A DNA stretch of 64,000 nt from Albugo candida (Eukaryota; Oomycota; Peronosporomycetes; Albuginales): positions 248,001 through 312,000 of the forward strand of contig JBDOQK010000011.1 in assembly GCA_040437565.1 (NCBI GenBank). The letters are read 5' to 3'. The notes below the pieces were generated by a model. That model made no database searches, had not been told where the DNA came from, and saw nothing but the letters and a program-made list of their open reading frames with translations. Positions 30,515 through 41,989 of this stretch are shown in pieces; within the stretch, counting starts at the first letter, position 1; every line of letters begins with the position of its first letter. A program made the position numbers and the translations under genes.

Positions 30515-33500
30515 CTATTTACAGATAGTGTGCAATGGTACNNNNNNNNNNNNNNNNNNNNNNNNNNNNNNNNNNNNNNNNNNNNNNNNNNNNNNNNNNN
30601 NNNNNNNNNNNNNNNNNNNNNNNNNNNNNNNNNNNNNNNNNATAGTGTGCAATGGTACACAATGAATATCTGCTACGTAATGAAAGATCCTGGGCGCATA
30701 TGATTTGACTTTCTCAACATGTGGACATGTGATAATCCAACTTCTACCGTTTTCTTCGGCTAGCGTTCGTATAGAATTCTTGACATGCTCAATCCAAGCC
30801 TTCAACTCCTGCTTTGGAACATTTTCGTGCACATGAAGCCAGCCGCCAGAAGGTTTAAGCACTTGTATCGCTAGAGGCCAAGCTTTCTCACTTTTTGGAA
30901 GAAGCCCAAGATTGACACGATCCGAAATCGGACCAATTTCACGTGCAGAAACTTGATTGTCCCCTTCGTATACCTTACAGCGGTCTGAAACGCGATTTCT
31001 CCGCAGATTGTATCGTAGAGCAATGATTGCATCAGGGTTCCAGTCGCAGGCATGCACCATTGATGCCCCACCATGAACCAGAAATGGAAGCACATAATAT
31101 CCAATACCGCAAAAGAGATCGACAATGACCTCATTTTTGCAACTGATGCCAGCCATTCGTGCTTTCTCGGTGACGTTGCCAGAGGAAAACATCGTTTTAG
31201 TGATATCGAATCCATACACAATGCCATTTTCTCGTACTTCTAACCAACCATGTGATTCCGTCGTGCTTAGAACATTATTTACTTCCAACTCCATCGAATG
31301 TTGCCTTCTTCGATCTTGATCAACATATAATAAAGTAACATGACTCTGACGCATCTCACCAATATCAATCCTTGCTTTACGCGCTACTCTAGTCAAGCAC
31401 GGCACGACTTGTTCACAGATGGATGCCCACATTTCCTGTGCGAAACTTCCCCAGACTTCTTCATCAGCACAGCATGTAGGAGTCAGCAGTAGTACATCTC
31501 CCAGATATTCGAAGCCCTCCGATATGGACTTGAATATCTCGCTTTCCGAAACGCCATGGGATTGTGCATATCTCGTGATAATCGTTCGAATTCTCTCATC
31601 TCTTGTTATCCCGCCTGACTTTCCACACTTATTCCTCGAAGCATTTGAATCTTCACTAATGTCGGCAGATGATACACAATGGGCGAGTTCCTCGTATGTC
31701 GCGAGAGCAATGTGTATATCACTCGTAACCGGAAGTAAAAAAGTACTCTCTTCCGTCGAAACTTCTTTTCGGGCGACTTCATGCACTCGTCGAGTCTTAT
31801 CATACACATGAAGTTTTTCTAGCAATGTCTTTATACATTTTACTCGCCGTCTTGTAGTTACGACACCCAGCGATCCTGAAGAAAGTTTTGGAAGTTGTTG
31901 CACAACACTTGTGGTTGCTATAGAGTTGGGTGGTTCCAACTCACAACAGAAGCTCGATGCGTAATGGTGAGCAAAACCGAAACACTGGAACCCTCCTCCT
32001 GTGATGTATGTCGTGTTGTAGGGATGCGGAGCCCACGTGGATGCTGAGTGAACCAACGTGGTACTGTCATATTCGCACACTATGCGTGCAGGTTCCCAAC
32101 AAAGTTCGCTAGTGTTCAATACAAAATGTGGTTCTTTAGCGAGTGATGCTCTGGATAAGGATGCAGAGGTACCGCCAATAATCAAGATCAAATCAGACTC
32201 ATTACCCAGTGTCGAGATCGTCCCACCAAATCGGATTGACTGCGGCCCAAATTGTGCGTTGCCTATAGTTCTTTCTTGCCATATTTCCGTTTCAAGGTCG
32301 AACTGGTAACAAATATTTGCATTCCCACGTGATACCTCATTTCCTGACAATGTTGCTAGCCCGCCCCAGAATAATAGCTTCTTTTGCGTCGGAACGTACA
32401 CACCAACATGATCAAAAGCTGCATATATTGCCTCGGATGATACAAGACGCCAGGCAAGCTTGTCCTTTGGAGCTGAAAGGTCGAGGACCCACAAATCATG
32501 AAAGACAGTACTGCTGTCTCTACCCCCATGTATGTATAATCTAGAGCCTGCAATGCACGCAACGTGATTCCACCTTGCTGCAGGTGTTGTTGATGATACG
32601 ACGTCTCCAGAACAACCTATTTGATTCCATGAAAATGTGGTCAGGTCGAGTGCTAGAGTATCGTTATATGCTCTGCTTGGGCCAGCACGACCACCAAAGA
32701 CGATCATTTGTTCTGATGTCGCATCGATAGACGAGGAGTGATAAGTTCGAGCCCTCACAATATCGCTGTTTACAGTGTTTTGTGCAATGATAATCGGCTG
32801 ACTCTTGTCAATATCCGATAATTTTAGAAGCTGTATACTCGACAAACGCTTCACAATGTTGTTTTCCGTATAACCTTCACCACCGAACACTATTAGATGA
32901 TCTCGATAATAGACTAACGTATGGCCAACTCGTCTTATCGACGAGGAGACATCGACCATAGGGCGTATGGAGAGAAAGTCTTGAAGTGATTCTGAAGGAC
33001 ACCACACATCCTGCCCAAATTGCTGTCTGAAAGTAATTTTAAGCTGTCGAACTCTTTCTTCGTTGCGTCGGAACCTATCGTTGGCAACCTCAACAAGCCA
33101 GGAAAGGTAGCTCTCGTCAACAAGAATGTTGCTTGATTTTGTAAGCGGTACTTCTAACGTGTTCGATGTGCTCCGTATAGCACACATAATTTTGTTTCTG
33201 TTGCCTGCGCGAATGAACACATCAGTAAAGTCTCATCAAAGCAATACAATCACTAATCACAAACTTATAGTGATTCCGGATTCTGTGAAGCCACAAGCAA
33301 TTCCCCATTGAGTAAGCTTTTTTGCCGCCTCGATGGTTCGACAAATTGCGTGTAATATAAATGGTTCATGTTTGAATAAAATCTACTCAGCTCAATTAGT
33401 ATATTCTCACAATTGTGAGCTTCTCAAAGCTCTGTCTCACCATTTTACATTCTGCATTATCGATCTCATTACCCAGTGTTGCCTTCAATTGATCCAATGT

Positions 33501-33835
33501 GACAATATTGTGTTCGACGAGGAGCCATTGCCCACCTTTGGAAATAAGATTGCTTGTCGATGAACTTCCGTTTTCCGGTCTAGACGTGCTCATGAATATA
33601 GCGATTCGTCCAGAGCAAGAGCTGCTAGTAACCTGGGCAAAATGTTCTTGATAATGAAGGCCATTAATGGTTTAGGAGAACGTACATAGTCGGGATTTTG
33701 GTTTACACTATCTATCAAGTCCACAATGGGAGCATCAATACTTCCTTTCGGGCTTTTATCCCGCGCTAGTGCAAGCTTTTGTAGAATTTCACGTCTCCAC
33801 TGGTTAAATAGCATATGATCCAGCCGGAAAAACAC
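30515..33835 (-). CDS. TYW3-Kelch-TYW2 wybutosine-synthesis fusion protein
   Basis: Wybutosine is the hypermodified base next to the anticodon of tRNA-Phe. Proposed exons are 33686-33835, 33441-33632, 33265-33382 and 30515-33204 (the last spans a false gap); introns are 53, 58 and 60 nt. Collapsed length is 1010 aa with no remainder, which supports the model. Exons 1-3 and the start of 4 form TYW3 (DKSPKGSIDAPI, SSSCSGR, KHEPFILHAICR, ILVDESYLSWLVEVAN), the N4-methyltransferase acting on demethylwyosine. Kelch repeats follow (about 240-580; FGGEGY, FGGRAG, IHGGRD, IIGGTS). The C-terminus is TYW2, the aminocarboxypropyl transferase, with the SAM-binding VDLFCGIGYY and the NLGLLPKSEKAWP and HVHENV blocks. 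The same domain order is known in plants. Taking only the long frame would miss the catalytic half of TYW3. Confidence 0.92.
30525..30658. repeat. N gap with 17-bp identical flanks (assembly artefact)
   Basis: 30525-30541 equals 30642-30658 around 100 N. Collapsing it joins the last codons of the TYW protein (CVPLHT to ICK and stop) in one frame. Confidence 0.85.
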
Positions 33836-33945
33836 ACCTCAAATAGTGTACACGACAATGACGCAGACTTTCTCACTTTCATTTCTTTATTCTCATTACT
33901 AGCAAACAATCGAAAAATACAAGAATGTTACGCGGAAGTCGACCG
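33836..33945. promoter_or_regulatory. Short spacer holding the TYW gene promoter
   Basis: Only 110 bp separate the TYW start (33835) from the stop of the upstream same-strand RING gene (33946), so the TYW promoter must lie here or within the RING 3' exon. I see no recognisable element. Confidence 0.35.
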
Positions 33946-34761
33946 TCATGCTTGTCTTGGTGAGCTCGTAGCCCGTTGCGCGGCACGATTCCTCTCGTGG
34001 GATTGTAGATAGGTCTGAGGACGCCGAATAATCTTTTGCAAATCTTGCAACTCTTTACGCATTTCTTCCATGAAATCAGGCGTTTGACTGTCATTTGCTG
34101 AACATAACACCCGCTCAGTGAATCGTAAAATGTGCTGCTTCATGAGGATTTTTTCTTTAGCAATGCCGTTGTATTGCCGATACGACACAGTTGCTACGAT
34201 AGAAACAAAGTGAGACACGTGCCGGATGATCGAAGTAGCTTGTGCATAGGTCTGTCACGTACCCATTTGCCGACTGTGTAGATTTTGTAGTTCGGAAGCA
34301 TTAAATTGTTGTTGCATATCGCGCAGCTCATTTTTTGTATTGTACAAAATTTGCCGCATTTGAATCAATTTTCGCTCGGCTGCAAACAAGCGCTGCTTCA
34401 AAGCTTGATTCCATTCATGCAAACCATGTAAATCTGCACGATCTGACGAGTTGACTTCATCGTCATTCGGCGACTCCAAAATTGCGGTCACTACTTCTCC
34501 ATCATTCTGCGGAGTGGAAATGCGTCCTCGTGCATTCGGTGTTATAGAGTCATTTTCGAGGGCACTTGAAGGATAGTGAGAAATCCCGAGTAACGGTCCA
34601 TCGATAAACAGAGGAATAATTCGTTTTGTCCGGATTCGACAAAGTGCACAACGTCCGAAACGGGTTATCATTTGCTCAATACAGGCGAAATGGAACACAT
34701 GCCCGCAAGGTAATGCCGCATGATCACGCAGTAACTCTTCCAAACAAATTGCACATGACAT
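33946..34761 (-). CDS. RING-H2 coiled-coil E3 ubiquitin ligase, TRAIP-like layout
   Basis: N-terminal RING with ligands C3, C6, C19, H21, H24, C27, C38 and C41 (C3H2C3). A linker of low complexity and then predicted coiled coil (HEWNQALKQRLFAAERKL onward) follow. This layout (RING at the very start, then coiled coil) is that of TRAIP-type ligases, but other RING families share it, so the name is tentative. Exons 34263-34761 and 33946-34193 with a 69-nt GT-AG intron give 248 aa; without splicing the frame stops at 34255 (168 aa). The second exon continues the helical character (MEEMRKELQDLQKIIRR). An assembly duplicate of the start codon region appears at 35042-35100. Confidence 0.8.
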
Positions 34762-35280
34762 CGTTCCTGCCGTTTGGATAATAATACGCAGACCAGACTT
34801 TTATGATGAGCAAGTCATTTTCAATCACAGACACGTCTTGGTACAGAGAAAGATTTGAACTATTGATTTTGATCCATTATTGATGATTTTTTTCTTTGAA
34901 GTAACGGTTTCCAGAATTGCAAAGAGAATTCGTGAATGATGNNNNNNNNNNNNNNNNNNNNNNNNNNNNNNNNNNNNNNNNNNNNNNNNNNNNNNNNNNN
35001 NNNNNNNNNNNNNNNNNNNNNNNNNNNNNNNNNNNNNNNNNCCGCAAGGTAATGCCGCATGATCACGCAGTAACTCTTCCAAACAAATTGCACATGACAT
35101 CGTTCCTGCCGTTTGGATAATAATACGCAGACCAGACTTTTATGATGAGCAAGTCATTTTCAATCACAGACACGTCTTGGTACAGAGAAAGATTTGAACT
35201 ATTGATTTTGATCCATTATTGATGATTTTTTTCTTTGAAGTAACGGTTTCCAGAATTGCAAAGAGAATTCGTGAATGATG
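34703..35280. repeat. N gap with 239-bp identical flanks (assembly artefact)
   Basis: 34703-34941 equals 35042-35280 around 100 N. It creates a false second start of the RING gene (MSCAICLEELL) at 35042-35100. Confidence 0.9.
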
Positions 35281-36203
35281 TATCCCGATGGATGCCATCA
35301 ACTAATCGAATCAGTAAAGTGATGGTCATGAAGTGGAATGATTGTCAATGTTGGCGACATCTTTCGGAATTTCTAGAGCCGAACAAAGATCTGTCGCAAC
35401 CCCGCTTTGTGACCATCCTTTATGCTTCTCATACGTATCGCGGTAACATGAACATGTATCCAGGCATAAATCACTTGACTCGTAAAGAGCGCACTTCGCG
35501 ATTGAGAATTGCGATTATACTGTGCAAGAATTGCTGAACATACTTAAACGCGGCAACATATCAAACCAATGTCCATGTCTCCAATGCTTTGTATTGTGTG
35601 AGCAGCGTAGATTGTATTTTCTTGTATACTGGAGTAAGCGTGAATAGTATGAAGATTTCGATATATATACACGTGTTCCAGTCTTTCTCCCTTCGATGAC
35701 TTCGACTCGGATGTCAGGTCGATCCATTTTAGACTTCGACGCCACCCAAATATGCTTGCATATCGTGTCGCTTGCCTTGAATTCCTCGACCTTGTAATTA
35801 CCACTAACAAGCTGACGTCTTCTCTACGTTTAATTCACTATGAATCCATGTCGTAAAATGAATCTCATGTTCTGCAGGATGTACCATCGGGACAAGCGCT
35901 TTCATTATAATGAGCATCGCAGACTTGCTGCATGTGAGAATTTAAGATGTGCTCTGGCTGATTGATGCAAACGGCCAATTTCAGTGAAATTAAGATTTCC
36001 CTTTAAATATCTTGTAAGTTAGCTAGGAATGGTGGCTTCTTTCGCACTTCCTTCGCGTCATATGAGATGATTCTTGGATTCTCGACTTAAGTACGATATA
36101 CACCCCAGAGGTTTATTGAAAGTCATTTTATTTTAGCATATCGGTTGCTGCAAAGTGATGGGAACCGTCACCATTCCTCTATTACAAGAAGCTCATTTGA
36201 ACA
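35281..36203. other. Intergenic, no gene seen
   Basis: Overlapping short frames on the minus strand (35515-35810) lack family features. Probably carries the promoter of the ARL13-like gene near its right end. Confidence 0.45.
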
Positions 36204-37837
36204 ATGAGCATGCTGCCTCAGTCTCCTTCTGTTGCTCCATCACCATCAAGTGACATCATGAAGACGAATCCTGTACAGAGAAAGGTAGATAATGATCACG
36301 AATATCTACGATTTCATGTGGATCCAGTTCTGATGCCTCTGATTGAGACATTACTGCTGTATCAACCTCAATGCATACACGAATTCATTCGTGACTATAC
36401 CGATGACAGCAAGGTAAAAAGATTCCAGCATCGAAAATATACTTTTCCATCACGCCGGTCTGGTATCCGAGATGGAATGGTCGAGTACATGTCAAGCAAA
36501 GTAATTCCTCTGATGGATGATTTGTCAAGACAGATTTTGAAGAGGAGACCTGCCAATGTGCGAGGTAATGCATGTCACCGCGCTTACTGCTTAGCGATCT
36601 AACGGAATTTTTCTTCATAAGAATTTATTAGATCAAGTGTCGCAGCTCGTATGACCCATGAAAAAATGAAAACGCAGGAGCTTGCGTATGATGAACTTGC
36701 AATCGGAAGCCGCATAATGTGCCGATATAAAGGCCGACCGCGAGCGTTTCCTGGCTTTGTCGAACGACTCAGTCCGGATGGGGAACACTTTGATATCGTG
36801 TATGACGACGGTCGAAAAGAAAAAAATGTGCACAGGCTGTGTGTGCACAAAGAAATTCCTTCCGACGAATCCCTATTACGTGGCAAAGATACTGTATTGT
36901 CTAACACAAAAATGGATATGGTATTACTCGTTATCGGGCTTGATGGGGCCGGAAAAACCACTCTTTTGTCTACATTGCAGGGTGATCCCGAGAAGGAGCA
37001 CGTATCTAGCGCTGGGTTTTCTTCTACTACATTTGAAATTGCAGGGGGAACAGCCACCTTCTATGACCTCGGAGGTGGGCCCGCTTTTAGGAACGTCTGG
37101 GAAGAATATTATGCTGATGTAAAGAAGCTATATTGATAAGATCGCATTGTATTGATATATTTATTCATTAGGTTCATGGCGTCGTTTTCGTGGTGGACAC
37201 ATCAGCGCGTACTTTGATAGATGAAGCGACTTCAACACTCAATAGAGTAGCTTCGGATGAGCGGATAAAACAAAAACCAATATTGATGTGCGTAGTACTG
37301 ACTGCCATTTCATACATTAACAGGGTGCTCTTTAGTTTTGCGAACAAACAGGATGTTTCGAGTGCTATGAACGAAAATGTCATCACTTTAAAGTTCCACC
37401 TTGATGAATCAGAGCGTGTCAAACTTGTTCCGTGCATTGCAAAGCCTTCTCGGAACAAAGATCTGGTGGATGAGAGACTAGAGCAAGGTTTAAAATGGCT
37501 TCTCGAAGTGGTCTCATGCGACTTTTATAAAATTGATGGTCGCGTACAAGTAGACCGAATGAAGAAAAAACAATTAGATTTTGAGCGTAAAGAAGCTCAA
37601 CGAGCCCGTGTCATGGCTTGGAGAGAAGATAAGGAACGAATTGAGATGTTTCGGCATGATACACATGCTAAGGAAACTATTTTGACGATCAATACAAGAA
37701 GTGAGATGGATGTTCGAGATTTTACAACTAATAAAGCAATTATATGCTGGAATTGCAGCATACGACCAGCCGTGACGAAATGTGCGGCTTCCAAATGGAT
37801 GCCTGTTTGCGATGAATGTGCACGATCGCTGAAATAA
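36204..37837 (+). CDS. ARL13-like ciliary GTPase with N-terminal, Tudor-like and C-terminal zinc modules
   Basis: Exons 36204-36564, 36622-37118, 37172-37287 and 37336-37837 give 491 aa. The 48-nt third intron (37288-37335) is a multiple of three without stops, and removing it restores ...PILIFANKQD. The GTPase has the P-loop GLDGAGKT (226-233), DLGGG at switch II (269-273, lacking the usual catalytic Gln, as in ARL13 proteins), YYADVHGVVFVVD and NKQD. Upstream is an RIIa/Dpy-30-like helical segment (HVDPVLMPLIETLLLYQP) and a Tudor-like block (IGSRIMCRYKGRPRAFPGF). At the C-terminus CWNC...C...CDEC looks like a B-box-type zinc site. ARL13 regulates ciliary membrane traffic, so a flagellar role in zoospores is inferred. 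The assignment of the two end domains is weaker than that of the GTPase. Confidence 0.85.
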
Positions 37838-38548
37838 GCAGCAGTATCATTATGGCTGTTCGCTACTTTTTACTGAATGAGAGCTGTATAAACTGCATTT
37901 GGCGAGCAAGATCAAAGAACAATTTTCTTCGGGTCAATGGACTACGACAGTAAAAGAACCAATCGAAGTTACTAACGAATATTACAGCCACAACTCACAC
38001 GCAAGTAGAACAGATCCAACACAAAGTCTGGAGCTCTATTACGCCTTGTGCTAGTAGGGAGCCGATTCTAGCTATCAACAGAGTTGATTGTCCGCTCCTG
38101 AACTCTGACTTGAAGCTAACGCACTTACACGAATAGAACAACCCAAGGCCGCTGCTCTGGCTACGCCTTACTGCTTGACAACAAAATATTGCTTGATTAA
38201 GCATGTCGAGGAACGTGAATTGGCAGGACCGGAAACTGATGGACGAAATTGTTCAGTGCTGGACGTCAATGCGGGAATCAAATAGTCGAAATGATTTTAT
38301 GAAGTTCGCCCGCAATCGCGGATGAGTTCATTCAACATGTGTTAGTCTGTGGTTCGCCATGTGGTTCTGGGCGACGTGCTACGGGATCGCGGCTGACATT
38401 TATTACCAACTTTGCTAATGTATAATGGGATGGCCGTTCATGCTTTCGACTATCATGCAGTCATGTGGTGCCATGCCTGGATTGTTCACAACAGACAATA
38501 TCTATCCAGAAGTTTTGTAGATATTCCCAGTAAAGAGGTTACACACCA
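37838..38548. other. Intergenic, no intact gene
   Basis: A short plus-strand run around 38220-38320 (KLMDEIVQCWTSMRESN) looks protein-like but has no start or continuation. Nothing else seen. Confidence 0.35.
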
Positions 38549-40494
38549 CTAGAGTTTTGATTTGCTAGGTAGTAGGCTGGGTGCGATCGTTGTGGCTGCT
38601 TGGATAATCCTACATTGAGATTTCTCGTCCATGCTAGTACCCACTGTGTTCCCATATTGCACTTCGCCATGAAGCAGGGTGAGAAACGCACAAACTGCGT
38701 GACCGAGCGCCAAGCTGCGAGGAGAGAGCATGTAATGAAATTGATGACTTGCGTGTGGAAATTCGAGATAGACGTCCCCAATGATCGGTTTGTCAGATGT
38801 TACATTACGGTATTGGTGAATCGATTCAACGAATAGTGCAGAATCCGCGCAGGGTACAAGGGCATCTTCTACTCCATGTGCAACAAAAAAAGGTGGTAAT
38901 CTCATGTTGACGCCCTCTTCACTATATTTTCGGATCCAATACAGCGGAGAGGCTTCTTCAAATGCATTAGGTGCATCTTCGATTGAAGTTTGCATTATGA
39001 GAGCCCCCAAGCCTTCGATGAAACGATGGTCTCGGATTCTCTTGTAATAAAGTCCATGACGATCGGTAAAATCATGCACACCGTAAAGGTCGATGCAAGC
39101 TTTGACACTCGTATCAACGTCCTCAAAACCAGGCTGATATATGCTATTACAGGATGTGAGTGCAACGAGGGCCGCCAAGTGACCGCCAGCAGACTCCCCG
39201 GCAGCAACAATGTAGTCCGAGTTGGCTTGGTATCGCGTAGATCCATGCCGGCGCAAAAATGCAATTCCATGCTTCAAATCTATGAGTTGTGTTGGAAATC
39301 TCACAATGGGGGACAGCCGATAGTCAAGCACGCATACAACCCAGCCCAGCATTGCAATCTAATAAAGGATGCTTTGGTCATACGAATGGAGTACAGAAGC
39401 GTTTGTAGGNNNNNNNNNNNNNNNNNNNNNNNNNNNNNNNNNNNNNNNNNNNNNNNNNNNNNNNNNNNNNNNNNNNNNNNNNNNNNNNNNNNNNNNNNNN
39501 NNNNNNNNNACTCCATGTGCAACAAAAAAAGGTGGTAATCTCATGTTGACGCCCTCTTCACTATATTTTCGGATCCAATACAGCGGAGAGGCTTCTTCAA
39601 ATGCATTAGGTGCATCTTCGATTGAAGTTTGCATTATGAGAGCCCCCAAGCCTTCGATGAAACGATGGTCTCGGATTCTCTTGTAATAAAGTCCATGACG
39701 ATCGGTAAAATCATGCACACCGTAAAGGTCGATGCAAGCTTTGACACTCGTATCAACGTCCTCAAAACCAGGCTGATATATGCTATTACAGGATGTGAGT
39801 GCAACGAGGGCCGCCAAGTGACCGCCAGCAGACTCCCCGGCAGCAACAATGTAGTCCGAGTTGGCTTGGTATCGCGTAGATCCATGCCGGCGCAAAAATG
39901 CAATTCCATGCTTCAAATCTATGAGTTGTGTTGGAAATCTCACAATGGGGGACAGCCGATAGTCAAGCACGCATACAACCCAGCCCAGCATTGCAATCTA
40001 ATAAAGGATGCTTTGGTCATACGAATGGAGTACAGAAGCGTTTGTAGGGTCACACGAACCTGGTAGACAAATGAATAAGGTGGATGCTTACGACTTCCAA
40101 CCATCCATCCTCCTCCATGAATATAAATCAAGATGGGTGCATTAGTTACGTTACTCCGCCGATACACGTTCATCCTCAGATGCTTGAGGTTGTATCGCCC
40201 GAAATGCATGTACGTGACGTTTTCCTCTTTGATAACATCGGGATAACACCACGGCACTAGTATTGATTGTGGGAATGGAAGCCAGATGCAGCACCATTCT
40301 TTCCATGTCAAAATTCCGATCGTATTGATTAGCTTTGGTGGCAAGCCTGAAGCACGCAATGCTTTGCGTATGAAATGTTTTGAGCCCAAATTGTATTCTA
40401 GTAATTTGAAAAACCGAACGATGGAAATGGAATGCACAACGGCCGCAAAAGACCCTATCCAGGTCGAGAGTAACAAAGGATGAAACCGAACCAC
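38549..40494 (-). CDS. Membrane-anchored alpha/beta-hydrolase (esterase/lipase)
   Basis: After merging the false gap, exon 1 is 40060-40494 and exon 2 is 39510-39997 continued by 38549-38870, giving 414 aa with no remainder. The 62-nt intron (39998-40059) joins FVYQ to IAMLGWVV. An N-terminal hydrophobic stretch (about 8-28) suggests a membrane anchor. The oxyanion-hole motif HGGGW starts at 126, the nucleophile elbow GESAGG gives S201, and the likely partners are D310 (GVEDALVP) and H350 (HASHQFH). This is the hormone-sensitive-lipase/arylacetamide-deacetylase-like class, hydrolysing esters; the substrate is unknown. In the raw sequence the 5' half and the 3' half appear as two genes only because of the duplicated flank. 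Confidence 0.88.
38871..40048. repeat. N gap with 539-bp identical flanks (assembly artefact)
   Basis: 38871-39409 equals 39510-40048 around 100 N, inside the esterase gene. Merging restores an intact catalytic triad in one frame. Confidence 0.92.
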
Positions 40495-41989
40495 GTTACA
40501 AAGTAGAGCAATGTCGAATAGAACAAGCTTGGAAGAAAATTCAGACGGGATAGTATTGAAGATGAATGTGAGTGGCGTCTGCGTCGTTGCATCGATAAGT
40601 CAGAAAATGATATAAAACGACAAAGCAAGCTGACACAACTCACATCGAAAGTGGTCTGAGAAACCTTCAATTGCCTGGAGGCAGTATGCAGTATCGTTGT
40701 GAGAATGAGATAAGCATATTTGAGTTGTGTGATAGGCATCTTGGCCATTCTCGCGAGGACGAATCGAAAAGTGAAGCAATGCACCATTATCCAGAGAAAG
40801 GCATCTTTTCTGCGTCTTTCGGGAACGACATCAACACTATCGAAAATTTTGTCGTACAATAATTATTTAAATTCAGCTGGATCAGATTTGTACAAGAAAA
40901 AAGCAGCTTGAGAGGAAACAGCGAAATGTTTGCTTGTGTAGAGGTGTAGCTATGAGCCCATCTTTTGAAGATAAAGAGCAGCAACCACATGAATCTCTTT
41001 TCCAATAAAACCTGTTTAAGTGTATACTATCCAAGGATATCATGCATCCACGTAAAACTCGGATCTTGCGAGCTATTGATTATGGTTTGATGTGCCTAGA
41101 GTATGTGCTACTGTAGAGTTTTATCCCATAAAAATTGGGATTGTTTGTCAAAGCAGCTAGCAAGAGAGTAGATCGAGCAGAAGCCATGAATTGTTTATGA
41201 GATTTTTAGCAAATTTCTGTCTCCTTATAGTTTCTTATAAAATATACCCCGAATAAATCAAGTGGATGGAGAGTTTTCAAGTGCAATGCTTGCTGAGCTT
41301 TGTGCTCCATCTATCTCAACTATATAAAGACACCAACTCCGAACGTGTTGCGTGATCCGTGTACGTGATACATGATGCACAAGCCTCATCCATGCAGCAC
41401 AAATGCTCGCAACTACAAAGAATGTGTAAGCCACCCACAACTTTATGCTGGAAGGATAAGTGATCTATGCAGCATCCAAACACTACTTCCACTATCAAAT
41501 ATGCTTAATGGTAAAGCGTGTGGACTGGGGGACTGAGAGAATGCTAAGGCTTTTGACAGGTTTCATTGAATCAGGAATCAGCCTCAATCCGAGACCTTTC
41601 TGTAGCAGCCTCAGTGAAGTGGTTCGATTGGCTACTTCGATGTTCGAAACCCTGGAGGTGCCGCTTTGATGGTGATAGACGTCAACTGGATTTTATAAAG
41701 TCGCATCGCGCTCAGAACCTTTCCTTTCGCCTCGTCTTAGCTCGCCCAAAAAGCTAAATACGGTTTTAATACCACTAGCAAGGCAGAATTCTATTTAATT
41801 TTGTTACATGCGAGGCATGATATCGATAAAAGTTATTGTTTGCGAGCACATACCAGCTATTTCATGCTTCGTTAGTATATATTTATTGCTTCCGAGTGAT
41901 CCAAACGGAACTTGCAGAGTCGCTTGCTTGCTGCCTGCATTTAGTTTAAATTAGAATTCAACAATTCGAATGATAGCAGTGGCCAAAAG
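40495..41989. other. Intergenic, no gene seen
   Basis: Only overlapping short frames on both strands without family features. AT-rich near 41800-41990, upstream of the IQ-motif gene. Confidence 0.45.
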
